Positions 9,742 to 19,144 are shown, numbered from the stretch's first letter. The stretch: DNA of 64,000 nucleotides from Geodermatophilus normandii (GCF_003182485.1 NZ_QGTX01000001.1:4302001-4366000); one strand, 5' to 3'. Notes: a model not told the origin generated them from the letters alone. Translations and numbers: made by a program.

Positions 9742-10757
9742 AGGGCGGGGACCCGCTCGGCGTGGTGGCAGGCCGTCTCGGTGCCCCCGACGAGCCGCAG
9801 CGGGGGCCGCTCGGCGACGCAGACGTCGGTGGCCAACGGGCAGCGCGGCACGAAGGGGCAGCCCGTGGCCGCGGGCTGCGCAGCGCCGGCGGTGCCGAAC
9901 CCGGCGGCCTCCCGGGCGGCGCGGCGGGCCGCCTGCTCGGCCGGGCGCGGCACGGGCGCCGCGGCGGTCAGCGCGACCGTGTACGGGTGCCGCGGCGCCC
10001 GGCTGACCGCCTCGACCGGTCCGGTCTCCATGACCTGCCCGCGGTAGAGCACCACGGTGCGCTGGGAGAGGAACCGGACGACGCCGAGGTCGTGGGCGAT
10101 GAACAGGAACGCCAGGCCGCGCTGGTCGCGGAGGTCGGCGAGCAGGTTGAGCACCTGCGCCTGGGTGGAGAGGTCCAGGGCGCTGACCGGCTCGTCGAGG
10201 ACGACGACCTGCGGGTCGCACACCAGCGCCCGCGCGATGGCGATGCGCTGCCGCTGGCCGCCGGAGAACTGCGACGGGTAGCGGTCGACGGCGTCACCGG
10301 GCAGGCCGACCGACTCCAGGCCGGCGCGTGCCTTCCGCAGTGCCTCGGCGCCCCTGGTCCCCATGAGCCGCAGCGGCTCGACCAGCGTCTGGCCGATGGT
10401 GCGCGCCGGGTTGAGCGAGGAGTACGGGTCCTGGAAGACGACGCGCAGGTCGGCCACCTGGCGGCTGCGCTGCTTGAGCGACATCGCGGTGACGTCCGTG
10501 CCGTTGACCCGGATCGTCCCGGAGGCCGCCGGCTGCAGCCCGAGCACGGCCTTGCCGATCGTCGACTTGCCCGAGCCGGACTCGCCGACCAGGCCCACGG
10601 TCTCGCCGGGGGCGATGTCGAAGCTGACCCGGTCGATGGCCGGGGGCGCCTGCCGCGCCTTCCGGCCGGAGCCGTAGCGGACGACGAGGTCGCGGATCTC
10701 CAGCGCGGGGGTGGTGGCCGCGGCCGACAGGGCCGTGGCACCGGCGGGGGCGGTCAT
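9738..10757 (-). CDS. ABC transporter ATP-binding protein, oligopeptide/glycoside importer (DppF/OppF type)
   Basis: The 339-aa ATPase energises the importer encoded just upstream. Walker [10 protein letters not shown] lies at residues 58-66, the signature FSGGQRQR near 167, Walker [13 protein letters not shown] near 187 and the switch His in FIAHDLGVV. The C-terminal oligopeptide-type extension with a cysteine cluster ([14 protein letters not shown]) is typical of DppF/OppF. The start ATG (10757) overlaps the stop of the permease-ATPase fusion as ATGA. It pairs with the ATPase half of that fusion to give the two nucleotide-binding domains of the complex. Peptide-type transporters of this family often carry plant oligosaccharides in actinobacteria, which fits the neighbouring glycosidases. 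Confidence 0.92.
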   Translation of the reverse strand: MTAPAGATALSAAATTPALEIRDLVVRYGSGRKARQAPPAIDRVSFDIAPGETVGLVGESGSGKSTIGKAVLGLQPAASGTIRVNGTDVTAMSLKQRSRQVADLRVVFQDPYSSLNPARTIGQTLVEPLRLMGTRGAEALRKARAGLESVGLPGDAVDRYPSQFSGGQRQRIAIARALVCDPQVVVLDEPVSALDLSTQAQVLNLLADLRDQRGLAFLFIAHDLGVVRFLSQRTVVLYRGQVMETGPVEAVSRAPRHPYTVALTAAAPVPRPAEQAARRAAREAAGFGTAGAAQPAATGCPFVPRCPLATDVCVAERPPLRLVGGTETACHHAERVPAL

Positions 10758-12769
10758 GCGGACACTCCAGCGGTCGGGGTGGGCTCCTGGACGGAGGTCT
10801 CGTCGCCGGCGGACTCGGGTGCCCACGTGGCGTGGTCCCGGGTGAGCTCGTCGACCCGGACGCACAGGACCGAGCCCTCCCCGTGCGCGGGCAGCGCCGG
10901 GAACGGCGTCGTGCACTGCGCCTCGGCGAACCGGCAGCGGGTGGCGAACCGGCAGCCAGTCGGCCACGAGCCCGGCGGCGGGACGGTGCCGGCGATGGAG
11001 GCCAGCCGCTCGGGCACCGGCTCGCCCTCCGGCACGTGCGGGTTGGCCCCCAGCAGCGCCATCGTGTACGGGTGCGCGGGGGCGTCGAGCACGGCCGCGG
11101 CGGTGCCGGACTCCACGACCTCGCCGGCGTACATCACCGCGACGGTGTCGCAGATGTCGGCGACGACGCCGAGGTCGTGGCTGACCATGACCACCGACAG
11201 GCCGGTGTCGCGCACCAGCGCCCGCAGCAGCGACAGGATCTCCGCCTGCACGGTGACGTCGAGCGCCGTCGTCGGCTCGTCGGCGATCAGCAGCCGCGGC
11301 TCGCCGGTGAGCGCGAGCGCGATGCACACCCGCTGGGCCATGCCGCCCGAGAGCTGGTGCGGGTAGCTCGTCAGCACCCGCTGGGCGTCGACGATGCCGA
11401 CGTTGCGCAGCAGGTCCGCGGCGATCCGCCGCGCCTGCTTGCGGCCGACCCCGCGGAAGCGGCGGATGGGGCCGACGAGCTGGGTGGCGATCGAGAACAT
11501 CGGGTCCAGCGCCACCATCGGCTCCTGGGAGATCATCGCGATCTCCCGGCCCCGGATGCGGTTGAGCTCGGCCTCGGGCAGCCCGGCGAGCTCGCGGCCC
11601 TGCCAGCGGATGGAGCCGCCGGTGACCGCGACGCCGTCGGGCAGCAGGCCCATGAGGGAGCGGGCGGTCATCGTCTTGCCGCAGCCGGACTCGCCGACCA
11701 GGCCCAGCACCTGTCCCTGCCGGAGGGTGAAGGAGACCCCGGTGACCAGGTCGGGGCCGTCGTCGACGGAGATGGTGAGGTCGCGGACCTCGAGCACCGC
11801 CTCCGGGTCGGCGGGCACCGCGGTGGCCGCCTCGACGGCGCGGCGCAGCGGCCGGCGCCGGCGCCGGGCGGGCGCCTTCCCCACGGCTCGGCCGGCCAGC
11901 GCGTCGGCCAGCTCGTTGGCCGCGACGACGGTCAGCGCCAGCACCAGGCCGGTGGGGACCAGCAGCCACGGCCCGTCGAACAGATGGCCCGAGGCGTCCT
12001 GGATCATGAAGCCCCAGCTGGGCTCGGGCTCCGCCGGCCCGAAGCCGAGGAACGCCAGGCCCGCGACGATGAGCAGGCCGATGCCGAACAGCTGCGCGGC
12101 CTGCACGGCGACCACCGTGGCCATCGACGGCAGCACGTGCAGCAGGTTGACCCGCAGCGAGCCGAGCCCGTTGACGCGGGCGGCGTCGACGTAGAGGCGC
12201 TGGCGCACCGACTGCGCGACGCCCAGCAGCACCCGGTAGACGGCTGCGGAGACGAGCACGCCCATGATCGCCATCACCGGGTAGAGGCGGTTGCCGATGA
12301 CGCCGATGACGGCGAGCAGCAGGATCGTCGCCGGCAGCGCGAGGAACACCTCGGTGACCCGGCTGATCACCCGCTCGACGCGGCGGCCGCGCTCGGCGGC
12401 GACCAGCGCGAGCGGCAGGCCGATGCCGAAGGCGACGACGAGCATGAGCGCCGACGCCAGCAGCGGCAGGGACCCGGCGGTGAAGATCCGGGACAGCAGG
12501 TCGCGGCCCAGCGGGTCGGTGCCCAGCAGGTGGTCGGCCGAGGGCAGCGCGAGCCGGTTGGCGGTGTCCTGCTCGGTGACGTCGTAGGGCCGCCACAGTG
12601 GGGCGGTGAGGGAGGCGACGACGACGAACGTCAGCCAGACGGCGCCGAAGACGCCACCGGGACGGCGGAGGACGGACGGCAGGCCGCGGCGGCGGCGGGC
12701 CGGCGGGACCGGCTCGATGGCGACCTCGTCGGCCGCGGCCTCGGCGCCGGGGAGGGGCAGCACGCTCAT
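10754..12769 (-). CDS. ABC importer permease (DppC-like) fused to ATP-binding protein (DppD-like)
   Basis: One 671-aa chain carries two transporter parts. Residues 35-290 form a DppC-type permease with about six membrane segments and the coupling loop near [10 protein letters not shown]. Residues 340-600 form an ATPase with Walker A GESGCGKT (about 354-361), signature LSGGMAQR, Walker [13 protein letters not shown] and SHDLGVV. The C-terminal [14 protein letters not shown] cluster is the oligopeptide-ATPase tail. Such DppC-DppD fusions are known in actinobacteria, so this is not a frameshift artefact. The ATG start (12769) overlaps the upstream permease stop (ATGA). With the separate permease, second ATPase and lipoprotein it completes an importer, probably for glycosides. 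Confidence 0.93.
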   Translation of the reverse strand: MSVLPLPGAEAAADEVAIEPVPPARRRRGLPSVLRRPGGVFGAVWLTFVVVASLTAPLWRPYDVTEQDTANRLALPSADHLLGTDPLGRDLLSRIFTAGSLPLLASALMLVVAFGIGLPLALVAAERGRRVERVISRVTEVFLALPATILLLAVIGVIGNRLYPVMAIMGVLVSAAVYRVLLGVAQSVRQRLYVDAARVNGLGSLRVNLLHVLPSMATVVAVQAAQLFGIGLLIVAGLAFLGFGPAEPEPSWGFMIQDASGHLFDGPWLLVPTGLVLALTVVAANELADALAGRAVGKAPARRRRRPLRRAVEAATAVPADPEAVLEVRDLTISVDDGPDLVTGVSFTLRQGQVLGLVGESGCGKTMTARSLMGLLPDGVAVTGGSIRWQGRELAGLPEAELNRIRGREIAMISQEPMVALDPMFSIATQLVGPIRRFRGVGRKQARRIAADLLRNVGIVDAQRVLTSYPHQLSGGMAQRVCIALALTGEPRLLIADEPTTALDVTVQAEILSLLRALVRDTGLSVVMVSHDLGVVADICDTVAVMYAGEVVESGTAAAVLDAPAHPYTMALLGANPHVPEGEPVPERLASIAGTVPPPGSWPTGCRFATRCRFAEAQCTTPFPALPAHGEGSVLCVRVDELTRDHATWAPESAGDETSVQEPTPTAGVSA

Positions 12770-13707
12770 GCAGCACGCACCTTCGGGTCCAGCGCCGCGA
12801 CCAGCAGGTCGAGCAGCAGGTTGACGACGACCACGACCGCGGTGGCGATCACGACCACACCCACGAGGGCGGGGAAGTCGCTCGCGGAGGCGGCGTTCTG
12901 GCTGGCCTGCCCGAGGCCGGGCAGCGCGAAGAGGTTCTCGATGATCACCGAGCCGCCGAACAGCGCGATGAACTGGATGCCCAGGGTCGACACGACCGGG
13001 ACGCTGGCGAACCGCAGCGCGTGCACGTACCGGATCCGCCACTGCGGCGTCCCCATGGCCCGCAGCGTGCGGATGTGCTCCTGGGCCAGCGCCTCGCGCA
13101 TCCCGGCGGCCGCGGTGCGGGCCACGATCGCCGCCCCGCCGACGGTGAGCGTGAGCACGGGCAGCAGCAGGCTCTGGAACCAGGTGGCGGGGTCGACGGA
13201 GAAGTCGACGTAGCCGGTGGCCGGCAGCCAGCCCAGCTGCAGGGAGAAGAGGTAGACGAACAGGACGCCGACCCAGAAGGCCGGCAGCGACAGCGCGATG
13301 CCGCTGCCGGTGGTGATGCCCTTGCCCAGCCGCCCGCCGCGCACCGCGGCGGTGACGCCGACCAGGATGCCGACGACGCCGGACAGCAGGGTGGCGAACA
13401 GGGCGATGAAGCCGGTGACCGGGAGGCGGTCGGCCAGGTCGTCGGCGATGTCGCGGCCGTCGATGAGCGACGTGCCGAGATCGCCGCGGAACAGGTCGCC
13501 GAGGTAGTCGGCGAACTGCACGTACAGCGGGCGGTTCCAGCCGAGCGCCTCGTTCTCGGCGGCGACGGCCTCGGCCGTGGCGCCCGCGCCGAGCCGGACC
13601 GCGCCCGGGGTGCTGTCGCTGGCGTGCACGAGCAGGAAGGTGATCAGCACCGCGGCCAGCAGCGTGCCGACCGCCAGGGCCAGTCGCCGGGCGACGTAGG
13701 CGAGCAT
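12766..13707 (-). CDS. ABC importer permease (DppB-like)
   Basis: A 313-aa inner-membrane permease of the peptide/nickel type. It has an N-terminal membrane segment (residues 7-30, starting MLAYVARRLALAVGTLL), an external loop, and five further membrane helices from about residue 100. The coupling helix region contains IRTLRAMGTPQWRIRYVHALR (about 220-240). It forms the translocation pore with the permease half of the following fusion. The ATG at 13707 lies 88 bp after the solute-binding-protein stop; a strong stem-loop sits in that gap, a common arrangement that lets the binding protein be made in excess over the membrane parts. Confidence 0.92.
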   Translation of the reverse strand: MLAYVARRLALAVGTLLAAVLITFLLVHASDSTPGAVRLGAGATAEAVAAENEALGWNRPLYVQFADYLGDLFRGDLGTSLIDGRDIADDLADRLPVTGFIALFATLLSGVVGILVGVTAAVRGGRLGKGITTGSGIALSLPAFWVGVLFVYLFSLQLGWLPATGYVDFSVDPATWFQSLLLPVLTLTVGGAAIVARTAAAGMREALAQEHIRTLRAMGTPQWRIRYVHALRFASVPVVSTLGIQFIALFGGSVIIENLFALPGLGQASQNAASASDFPALVGVVVIATAVVVVVNLLLDLLVAALDPKVRAA

Positions 13708-13743
13708 CGCAGGATCCCTCGGCTGGAGTGGGTGGGTGGGGGT

Positions 13744-13785
13744 GCGGCCGGTGACCGCCGGGGAGGCCCGGCGGCCACCGGCCGC
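13744..13785 (-). terminator. Stem-loop downstream of the solute-binding-protein gene (attenuator-like)
   Basis: Two 19-base arms (13744-13762 and 13767-13785) pair with one mismatch around a 4-base loop. The hairpin lies between the lipoprotein gene and the permease gene of the same operon. It has no U tract, so it may slow 3' decay or attenuate transcription rather than end it. Confidence 0.55.
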
Positions 13786-13795
13786 GTCAGACGGG

Positions 13796-15385
13796 TCAGG
13801 CGGCCGGCTGGATGGCCGACAGCACCAGGAAGTTGTTCGTGCCGGCGAACGCGGGCTCGGAGACCGAGCCGGCGTTGTAGCCGGCGTAGGTCACGTCCTC
13901 GTAGACCGGGATGAACCAGGCGTGCTCGGTGATGGCCCGGTTCAGGTCGGTCAGCGCCTGCTCCTGGGCGTCGCCCGTGGCACCGAGCGCGGCACCGAGC
14001 GAGGACTCGATGTCCGGCTCCGTGGCGCCCTGCATGTTCATGAAGCCGCCGTAGAGGACGCCGGCCACGAAACCGGCCGGGCTGGAGCCGACCGAGAACG
14101 GCCCGAAGATCACCGGGTCGGTGCGGACCGCCGCGAAGACCTGGTCCGTCGAGGTCGCGGTGACGAAGTTCAGCGTGATGCCGACCTCGGCCCACTGGCT
14201 CTGGATCGCGATGGCGTCCTCGTCCGGCTGGCCCAGCACGGTGTAGTCGACCTCGAACCCGTCGGGGTAACCGGCCTCGGCGAGCAGCTCACGGGCCCGG
14301 TCGGGGTCGTAACCGAACTCCTCGTCGAGGGCCGGGTCGAAGCCGGGGGCGTCCTCGGGGAAGAACTGCGAGGTCGGCCGGGAGCCGTCGTGCAGGTCCG
14401 CGACCAGCGACTCGCGGTCGGTGGCGTAGAGCAGCGCCTGCCGCGCCGCCTCGTTGCCGAAGGCCGGGTTGCTGCTGCCCAGCTTGTCGATGACCGGGAA
14501 GCCGACGATGGTGCCGCCGACGTCCACGGTGCTCTGCCGGGACTGGACCAGGTCGATCGTGGTCGGGTCGAGCTGCGTGGCGATGTCCGCCTGCCCAGAG
14601 ACGACGGCGTTCGCGAGGGCCTGCGGGTCGGTGATGACGTTGTACTCGATGGTGTCCCAGGCCCAGTCGTCAGCGGCCCAGGCGTCCTCGTTCTTCACCA
14701 CGGTGTAGGTGCTGGCCCGGGTGGTCGCGTCCTCGTCGAGGACGTAGGCGCCGGACCCGTCCGGGGTGGTCTCCAGCGAGGTGGGGTCGGCGACGGCCTC
14801 CGGCCCCACGATCACGCCGGCCGTGTCGGCGAGGAGGACGTCCGGCGAGGCCTGCGGGGAGGCCCAGGTGATGACGACGGTCTGCGGGTCCTGCGCGGTG
14901 ACGTCGACGATCTCGGACGCCTGCCCGGCCCCGAAGGAGCTGTAGGCCTCCAGGTGGGCGTCGCTGCGCCGGTCCAGGTTCGCCTTGACCAGCTCGGCGT
15001 CCAGCGGCGAGCCGTCGGTGAAGGTGACGCCCTCGCGCAGGGTCAGCGTGGTCTGGGTGTTCTCGGGGTTGCTCGTGAACTCCGTGACCAGGCTCGGCTC
15101 GACCGACCCGTCGGTCTGGGTGACGAACAGGGCGTCGTACAGCGAGGCGAAGAACTCGAACTGCCGGGCCGAGTACAGCAGCGGGTCGTAACCGGTGGGC
15201 GCGGCGTCGGCGTCGAAGGCGATGGTGAGCGTGCCGTCGGCGCTGGCGCTGCCGGCACCTCCGCCGCCGCCGTTGCCGCCGCAGGCGGCCAGGGTGGCGG
15301 CCGTCGCGAGGGCGAGGGTCGCGGCACCGAGACGGGCCCTCATCGGGCGGGTGCGCCGGTGGGTCGGGAGGGTGAATCGATTCAT
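13796..15385 (-). CDS. ABC importer solute-binding lipoprotein (SBP_bac_5 family)
   Basis: A 529-aa extracellular binding lipoprotein that captures the transported ligand. The N-terminus has basic residues, a hydrophobic stretch (ALATAATLAAC) and a lipobox Cys at about residue 35, followed by a Gly-rich linker. The body matches the peptide/nickel-binding family, including LTLREGVTFTDGSPL near 125. The ATG at 15385 is preferred because an AGGA precedes it and the lipoprotein signal then sits at the right distance; an in-frame start 29 codons further out would bury the signal. It is the first gene of the leftward operon and diverges from the IclR gene, with an operator-like site in the shared promoter. 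Likely ligands are rhamnosylated glycosides. Confidence 0.9.
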   Translation of the reverse strand: MNRFTLPTHRRTRPMRARLGAATLALATAATLAACGGNGGGGGAGSASADGTLTIAFDADAAPTGYDPLLYSARQFEFFASLYDALFVTQTDGSVEPSLVTEFTSNPENTQTTLTLREGVTFTDGSPLDAELVKANLDRRSDAHLEAYSSFGAGQASEIVDVTAQDPQTVVITWASPQASPDVLLADTAGVIVGPEAVADPTSLETTPDGSGAYVLDEDATTRASTYTVVKNEDAWAADDWAWDTIEYNVITDPQALANAVVSGQADIATQLDPTTIDLVQSRQSTVDVGGTIVGFPVIDKLGSSNPAFGNEAARQALLYATDRESLVADLHDGSRPTSQFFPEDAPGFDPALDEEFGYDPDRARELLAEAGYPDGFEVDYTVLGQPDEDAIAIQSQWAEVGITLNFVTATSTDQVFAAVRTDPVIFGPFSVGSSPAGFVAGVLYGGFMNMQGATEPDIESSLGAALGATGDAQEQALTDLNRAITEHAWFIPVYEDVTYAGYNAGSVSEPAFAGTNNFLVLSAIQPAA

Positions 15386-15509
15386 CTGTCCTGGCTCCTC
15401 ATCCTCGGCGGACGCGAGGGGTCTGGACGGCCGACCGGCGGCCGTGCGGGCTGCTCCGCCCGACTGCTCCAAGACGATGCGGACGTCTTCGCTGTGGCGT
15501 CAGGCACAA

Positions 15510-15524
15510 TTCCGGTCAATGGCA
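15510..15524. promoter_or_regulatory. IclR-type operator candidate, site 1 (ABC operon / iclR promoter)
   Basis: TTCCGGTCAATGGCA differs at one base from the 15-mer found intact at 20074 and 21718. The motif is a partial palindrome (TGCC..T.A..GGCA), as expected for a dimeric IclR protein. It lies 47 bp before the iclR GTG and 125 bp before the solute-binding-protein ATG, and the shared part extends into CACGCC as at site 2. Its regulator is inferred from position. Confidence 0.6.
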
Positions 15525-15570
15525 CGCCAGTGTGGTGCGGGCCTCAACTGACGGGGGAAGGAACCAGCAG

Positions 15571-17619
15571 GTGTCGGAGACACCCTCCGGGGAGGTCCCC
15601 CGGGTGCGCGGCAAGCGCCCGCCGCAGGGCGACCCGGTGGTCGACCGGGCGTTCGCGCTGCTCGCCGCCTTCGACGCCGGCCGCCCGTCGTTGACCCTCG
15701 GCGAGCTGGCCCGGCGCAGCGGCATCCCGACCAGCTCGACGCTGCGGCTGGCCGGCCGGCTCGTCGCGTGGGGCGCCCTGGAGCGGGACGCCGAGGGCCG
15801 GTTCACGGTGGGCCTGCGACTGTGGGAGGTGGCCTCGCTGGCCCCGCGGGCCCGCGGGCTGCGCCAGGTGGCGATGCCGTTCCTCGGCGACCTGGAGGAG
15901 GTCACCCGCCAACACGTGCTGCTCGCCGTCCGGGAGGGCGGGGACGCCGTGCTGCTCGAGCGGCTGTCGGCACACGCGGCGATCCCGGTGCTCTACCAGG
16001 TGGGCGGCCGGCTGCCGCTGCACTCGACCGGCGTGGGCCTGGTGCTGCTCGCCTATGCCGAGGCCGACGTCCAGGAGGAGTACCTGTCCCGGCCGCTGCT
16101 GCACGAGCCGGAGCGCACGCCGGTGTCGGAGGCGGCGCTGCGGCGGACGCTGGCCGACGTGCGCCGCGAGGGCATGGCGCACTTCCGCCGGAGGGTGCCG
16201 CGGCCCATCGTGTCGGTGGCAGCGCCGGTGTTCGACGCCGCGGACCGGCTGGCCGCCGCGGTCTCGGTCGTCGTGCCGCAGGAGGATGCCGACGCGCGGG
16301 TGCTCGGTCCCGCGGTGCGCACCGCCGCCCGCGCCATCTCCCGCGGCCTGGGCGCGCGCCGCCCCTCGGCCCCGGCCGCTGAGCCGACCCGACGCGGACG
16401 GGGCCACGGTTCCCGAGGACCCGTCCCGCCCGGGCCCTCTCGCCGCGATCACGGAGCTCCGGTGGCGACACCCCGGCGGCCATCGGCGTGTCGGCACCGC
16501 GACTCCGTGATCGCGAGGGGGACGGCGCCCGTCTGCCGGTGGATGGCACGGCGATGGCCGGATCCACACCGCGCTGGCGAGGGTGACGCCGACTCCCCGC
16601 CGAGCCCCGGGGGCCGCCCCGTGCCGATCCACCCCGCCATCGCCGCGAACCTGCACCTGCTCGAGGGCATCGAGTCCTTCGAGCAGGGTCTCGCCGACCC
16701 GGAGCAGCGCGCCCGCCTCGACGCGTTCACGTCGATCGAGGGCGCTCCCCCGCCGCCCGCCGTCGCCACCCGGGCCGCAGCCGCGCCCGGCCCGCACGGC
16801 GACGTCCCCGTCCGGGTGTACGAGCCCGACGGCGACGGTTCCGGCCGGCCCTGCCTCGTCTGGCTGCACGGCGGCGCCTTCCGCACGGGCGACCTCGACA
16901 TGCCCGAGGCCGACTGGACCGCCCGGCAGGTGTGTGGGCGCGCGGACGCGGTCGTGGTCAGCGTCGACTACCGGCTCTGCGGCCCGGATGACCGAGGTCC
17001 CCCGGCTGCTGCGCTTCCTGCCCGAGGACCGGCGGTCGATCACGACGAACTACCTGGGCGGGCCGGAGAGCACGGCCGACGGGTACGCCATGCCGGCGAA
17101 CGCCGTCCTCGAGGGCCTGTGCCCCGTGCTGCTGCTCGACTCCGAGTACGACGACCTGCGCGCCTCGGCGGAGGCGTTCACCGCCGCGCTGGCACTGGCC
17201 GGGGTCGACGTCCGCCAGGTGCTCGTGCCCGGCATGCTGCACGGCTTCCTCAACCTGCCGGCGCACGACGTCGAGCCGGTCGACCGGGCGCTGGCCCTCG
17301 TGGCCGACGTGGTCCTCGGCACCGAGCGGAGGCCGGTGCCGGCCGGGTGACCCCGGAGCGCCCCGTCCAGGGCGCGGCGCCGGGGGCCGGCGCTCGTCTG
17401 GACCACCGTCTCGGCACGGAGCGAGGATGGCGCCGTGGCCCTCCGCAGCGCGCAGTGGTACTCCGGCGACGTCCGCAACGCCTACATCCACCGGGCCTGG
17501 ATGCGCCGCGGCGTCCCGGACGACGCCTTCGGCCGCCCGCAGATCGCCATCGCGAACACCGCCTCCGACCTCGTGCCCTGCAACCGGCACCTCACCGAGG
17601 TCGCGGCCGCCGTCCGTGA
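15571..17619 (+). CDS. IclR-family transcriptional regulator; frame reads on without a stop into a hydrolase remnant
   Basis: The regulator body is residues 1 to about 270 (15571-16380). An N-terminal winged helix-turn-helix (LTLGELARRSGIPTSSTLRLAG, written in two parts as LTLGELARRSG and IPTSSTLRLAG) is followed by the effector-binding domain ending near AARAISRGLG. The GTG at 15571 follows GGGGGAAGG. No in-frame stop exists at the expected end: a TGA at 16380-16382 is one base out of frame. The open frame continues through a palindromic repeat and into the first half of a broken alpha/beta hydrolase, ending at 17619 in non-native sequence. A single-base indel near the 3' end, real or a sequencing error, would give a normal 270-aa IclR protein. 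It probably controls the four 15-bp sites listed in this window. Confidence 0.7.
   Translation: MSETPSGEVPRVRGKRPPQGDPVVDRAFALLAAFDAGRPSLTLGELARRSGIPTSSTLRLAGRLVAWGALERDAEGRFTVGLRLWEVASLAPRARGLRQVAMPFLGDLEEVTRQHVLLAVREGGDAVLLERLSAHAAIPVLYQVGGRLPLHSTGVGLVLLAYAEADVQEEYLSRPLLHEPERTPVSEAALRRTLADVRREGMAHFRRRVPRPIVSVAAPVFDAADRLAAAVSVVVPQEDADARVLGPAVRTAARAISRGLGARRPSAPAAEPTRRGRGHGSRGPVPPGPSRRDHGAPVATPRRPSACRHRDSVIARGTAPVCRWMARRWPDPHRAGEGDADSPPSPGGRPVPIHPAIAANLHLLEGIESFEQGLADPEQRARLDAFTSIEGAPPPPAVATRAAAAPGPHGDVPVRVYEPDGDGSGRPCLVWLHGGAFRTGDLDMPEADWTARQVCGRADAVVVSVDYRLCGPDDRGPPAAALPARGPAVDHDELPGRAGEHGRRVRHAGERRPRGPVPRAAARLRVRRPARLGGGVHRRAGTGRGRRPPGARARHAARLPQPAGARRRAGRPGAGPRGRRGPRHRAEAGAGRVTPERPVQGAAPGAGARLDHRLGTERGWRRGPPQRAVVLRRRPQRLHPPGLDAPRRPGRRLRPPADRHREHRLRPRALQPAPHRGRGRRP
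16444..16515. repeat. REP-like imperfect inverted repeat
   Basis: Two 28-base arms (16444-16471, 16488-16515) pair around a 16-base spacer. The outer 13 bases (CGCGATCACGGAG) match perfectly and the inner part has about four mismatches. It lies exactly where the IclR gene loses its stop codon, between it and the broken hydrolase. It looks like a mobile palindromic element of the REP type; copy number elsewhere in the genome is unknown. Confidence 0.5.
16534..16548. promoter_or_regulatory. IclR-type operator candidate, site 4 (degenerate, before the broken hydrolase)
   Basis: TGCCGGTGGATGGCA matches the 15-mer at 13 positions; the central CA is replaced by GG, and the flanking CACG is also conserved. 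It lies 73 bp before the broken hydrolase start. This suggests that the hydrolase once belonged to the same regulon and that the site has decayed with it. Confidence 0.4.
16621..17350 (+). pseudogene. Alpha/beta hydrolase (HSL/lipase type) with internal deletion and frameshift
   Basis: The first half, in the iclR frame from a GTG at 16621, reads like the N-terminus of an acetyl-hydrolase: VPIHPAIAANLHLLEG, then the oxyanion motif LVWLHGGAFRTGD and VVVSVDYRL. After that Tyr-Arg-Leu, around 16980, the text jumps to MTEVPRLLRFLPEDR in another frame and ends with LLLDSEYDDLRASAEAF (catalytic Asp) and GMLHGF (catalytic His) up to a stop at 17350. About 100 residues that should hold the GxSxG nucleophile elbow are missing. 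An internal deletion with frame change has therefore destroyed the active site. Neither half can be functional. Confidence 0.8.
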
Positions 17620-19144
17620 CGGTGTCCTCGCCGCGGGCGGCACCCCGCTGGAGGTGCCGGTGTTCGGTCTGGGCGAGACGCAGGTCCGGCCGACGGCGAT
17701 GCTCTGGCGCAACCTGGCCGCGATGCAGATGGAGGAGGTGTTCCGCGCCAACCCGGTCGACGGGCTGGTGCTGCTCGGGGGGTGCGACAAGACGATCCCG
17801 TCGCTGCTCATGGCAGCCGCCTCGGTCGACCTGCCCGCCGTCGTCGTCCCCGGTGGGCCCATGCTGACCGGCACCTTCCGCGGGGTGCCGCTGGGCTGCG
17901 GTACCGACGTGTTCCGTCTCTCCGAGGAGGTCCGTGCGGGCACGTTGTCGGCGGAGGAGTTCGCGCGGTCGGAGTCGGCGATGATCCGCAGCCGCGGGCA
18001 CTGCAACACGATGGGCACCGCCTCGACCATGGCGCTCGTCGCCGAGGCGCTGGGCACCGTCGTGCCCGGGGTCGCCGGGACCCCGGCCGCGGACAGCCGC
18101 CTGCTGGAGGCCGCGCACGGGACCGGACGGCTCGCGGTGGAGATGGTGGCCGCCGACCGCCGGCCGAGCACCTTCCTCACCGAGGGGTCCTTCACCAACG
18201 CCATCGTGGCGCTGGCCGCCATCGGCGGGTCGACGAACGCCGTCGTCCACCTGCTGGCCATCGCCGGCCGGCTGGGGATCGACCTCACGCTCGACGACTT
18301 CGACCGCATCGGCTCGGGCGTGCCGGTGCTCGTCGACCTGCTCCCGGCCGGGCGGTTCCTCATGGAGGACCTCCACCGCGCCGGCGGCCTGCTCGCCGTG
18401 CTGGGCCAGGTCCGCGACCTGCTCGACCCGACCGCGCTCACCGTCACCGGCGAGCCGCTGGTCGACAGCCTCGACGAGGCGCCGATCTGGGACCCGCAGG
18501 TGATCCGGCCGCGCGGGGAACCGCTGCTCGAGCACGGGGGCATCGCCGTCCTGCGCGGGAACCTCGCGCCGTCCGGCGCGGTCGTCAAGCCGGCCGCGGC
18601 CTCCCCACACCTCCTGCGGCACCGCGGCCGGGCGGTGGTCTTCGACTCGATCGAGGACTTCCACGCCCGCATCGACGACCCCGACCTCGACGTCGACGCC
18701 GACTCGGTCCTCGTCCTGCGCGGCTGCGGCCCGAAGGGCTACCCCGGCATGCCCGAGGTCTCGAACATGCCGCTGCCGAAGAAGCTGCTGGAGCAGGGGG
18801 TGCGCGACATGGTGCGGGTGTGCGACGGCCGGATGAGCGGCACCGCCTACGGCACCGTGGTCCTGCACGTGGCGCCGGAGGCGGCCGCCGGCGGCCCGCT
18901 GGGCCTGGTACGCACCGGCGACGTCGTCACGCTGGACGTCGCGGCCCGCCGGATCGACGTCGAGGTCCCGGACGACGAACTGGCCCGGCGCCGGCCGAGC
19001 GGGGCGACCGTCGCCGGCTTCGCCGAGCCCCGGCGCGGCTGGGAGCGGCTCTACGTCGACCACGTGCTGCAGGCCGACACCGGCGCGGACATGGACTTCC
19101 TCGTCGGCTCGAGCGGGTCGGCGGTGAGCCGCGAGTCCCACTGA
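17435..19144 (+). CDS. IlvD/Edd-family dehydratase (sugar-acid dehydratase candidate)
   Basis: A 569-aa iron-sulphur dehydratase. Family landmarks are NTASDLVPCN near residue 37 with a cluster Cys, LGGCDKTIPS near 112, GHCNTMGTASTM near 190 with another Cys, GGSTNAVVHL near 266 and KGYPGMPE / CDGRMSGTAYG near 435-475. The Cys-Asp-Lys triad fits the [2Fe-2S] aldonate dehydratases (arabonate, xylonate, gluconate) better than housekeeping IlvD, and the gene sits beside a DHDPS-type aldolase, the usual partner for 2-keto-3-deoxy sugar acids. The GTG at 17435 follows GAGGAT. Substrate is inferred; pentonates from arabinose or xylose, or rhamnonate, are candidates. It does not carry one of the 15-bp operator motifs upstream. 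Confidence 0.85.
   Translation: MALRSAQWYSGDVRNAYIHRAWMRRGVPDDAFGRPQIAIANTASDLVPCNRHLTEVAAAVRDGVLAAGGTPLEVPVFGLGETQVRPTAMLWRNLAAMQMEEVFRANPVDGLVLLGGCDKTIPSLLMAAASVDLPAVVVPGGPMLTGTFRGVPLGCGTDVFRLSEEVRAGTLSAEEFARSESAMIRSRGHCNTMGTASTMALVAEALGTVVPGVAGTPAADSRLLEAAHGTGRLAVEMVAADRRPSTFLTEGSFTNAIVALAAIGGSTNAVVHLLAIAGRLGIDLTLDDFDRIGSGVPVLVDLLPAGRFLMEDLHRAGGLLAVLGQVRDLLDPTALTVTGEPLVDSLDEAPIWDPQVIRPRGEPLLEHGGIAVLRGNLAPSGAVVKPAAASPHLLRHRGRAVVFDSIEDFHARIDDPDLDVDADSVLVLRGCGPKGYPGMPEVSNMPLPKKLLEQGVRDMVRVCDGRMSGTAYGTVVLHVAPEAAAGGPLGLVRTGDVVTLDVAARRIDVEVPDDELARRRPSGATVAGFAEPRRGWERLYVDHVLQADTGADMDFLVGSSGSAVSRESH

Noticed and set aside
17435-19144. Branched-chain amino-acid IlvD
   Set aside because: The setting with a DHDPS-type aldolase and no ilv genes favours a sugar-acid dehydratase, although the family is shared.
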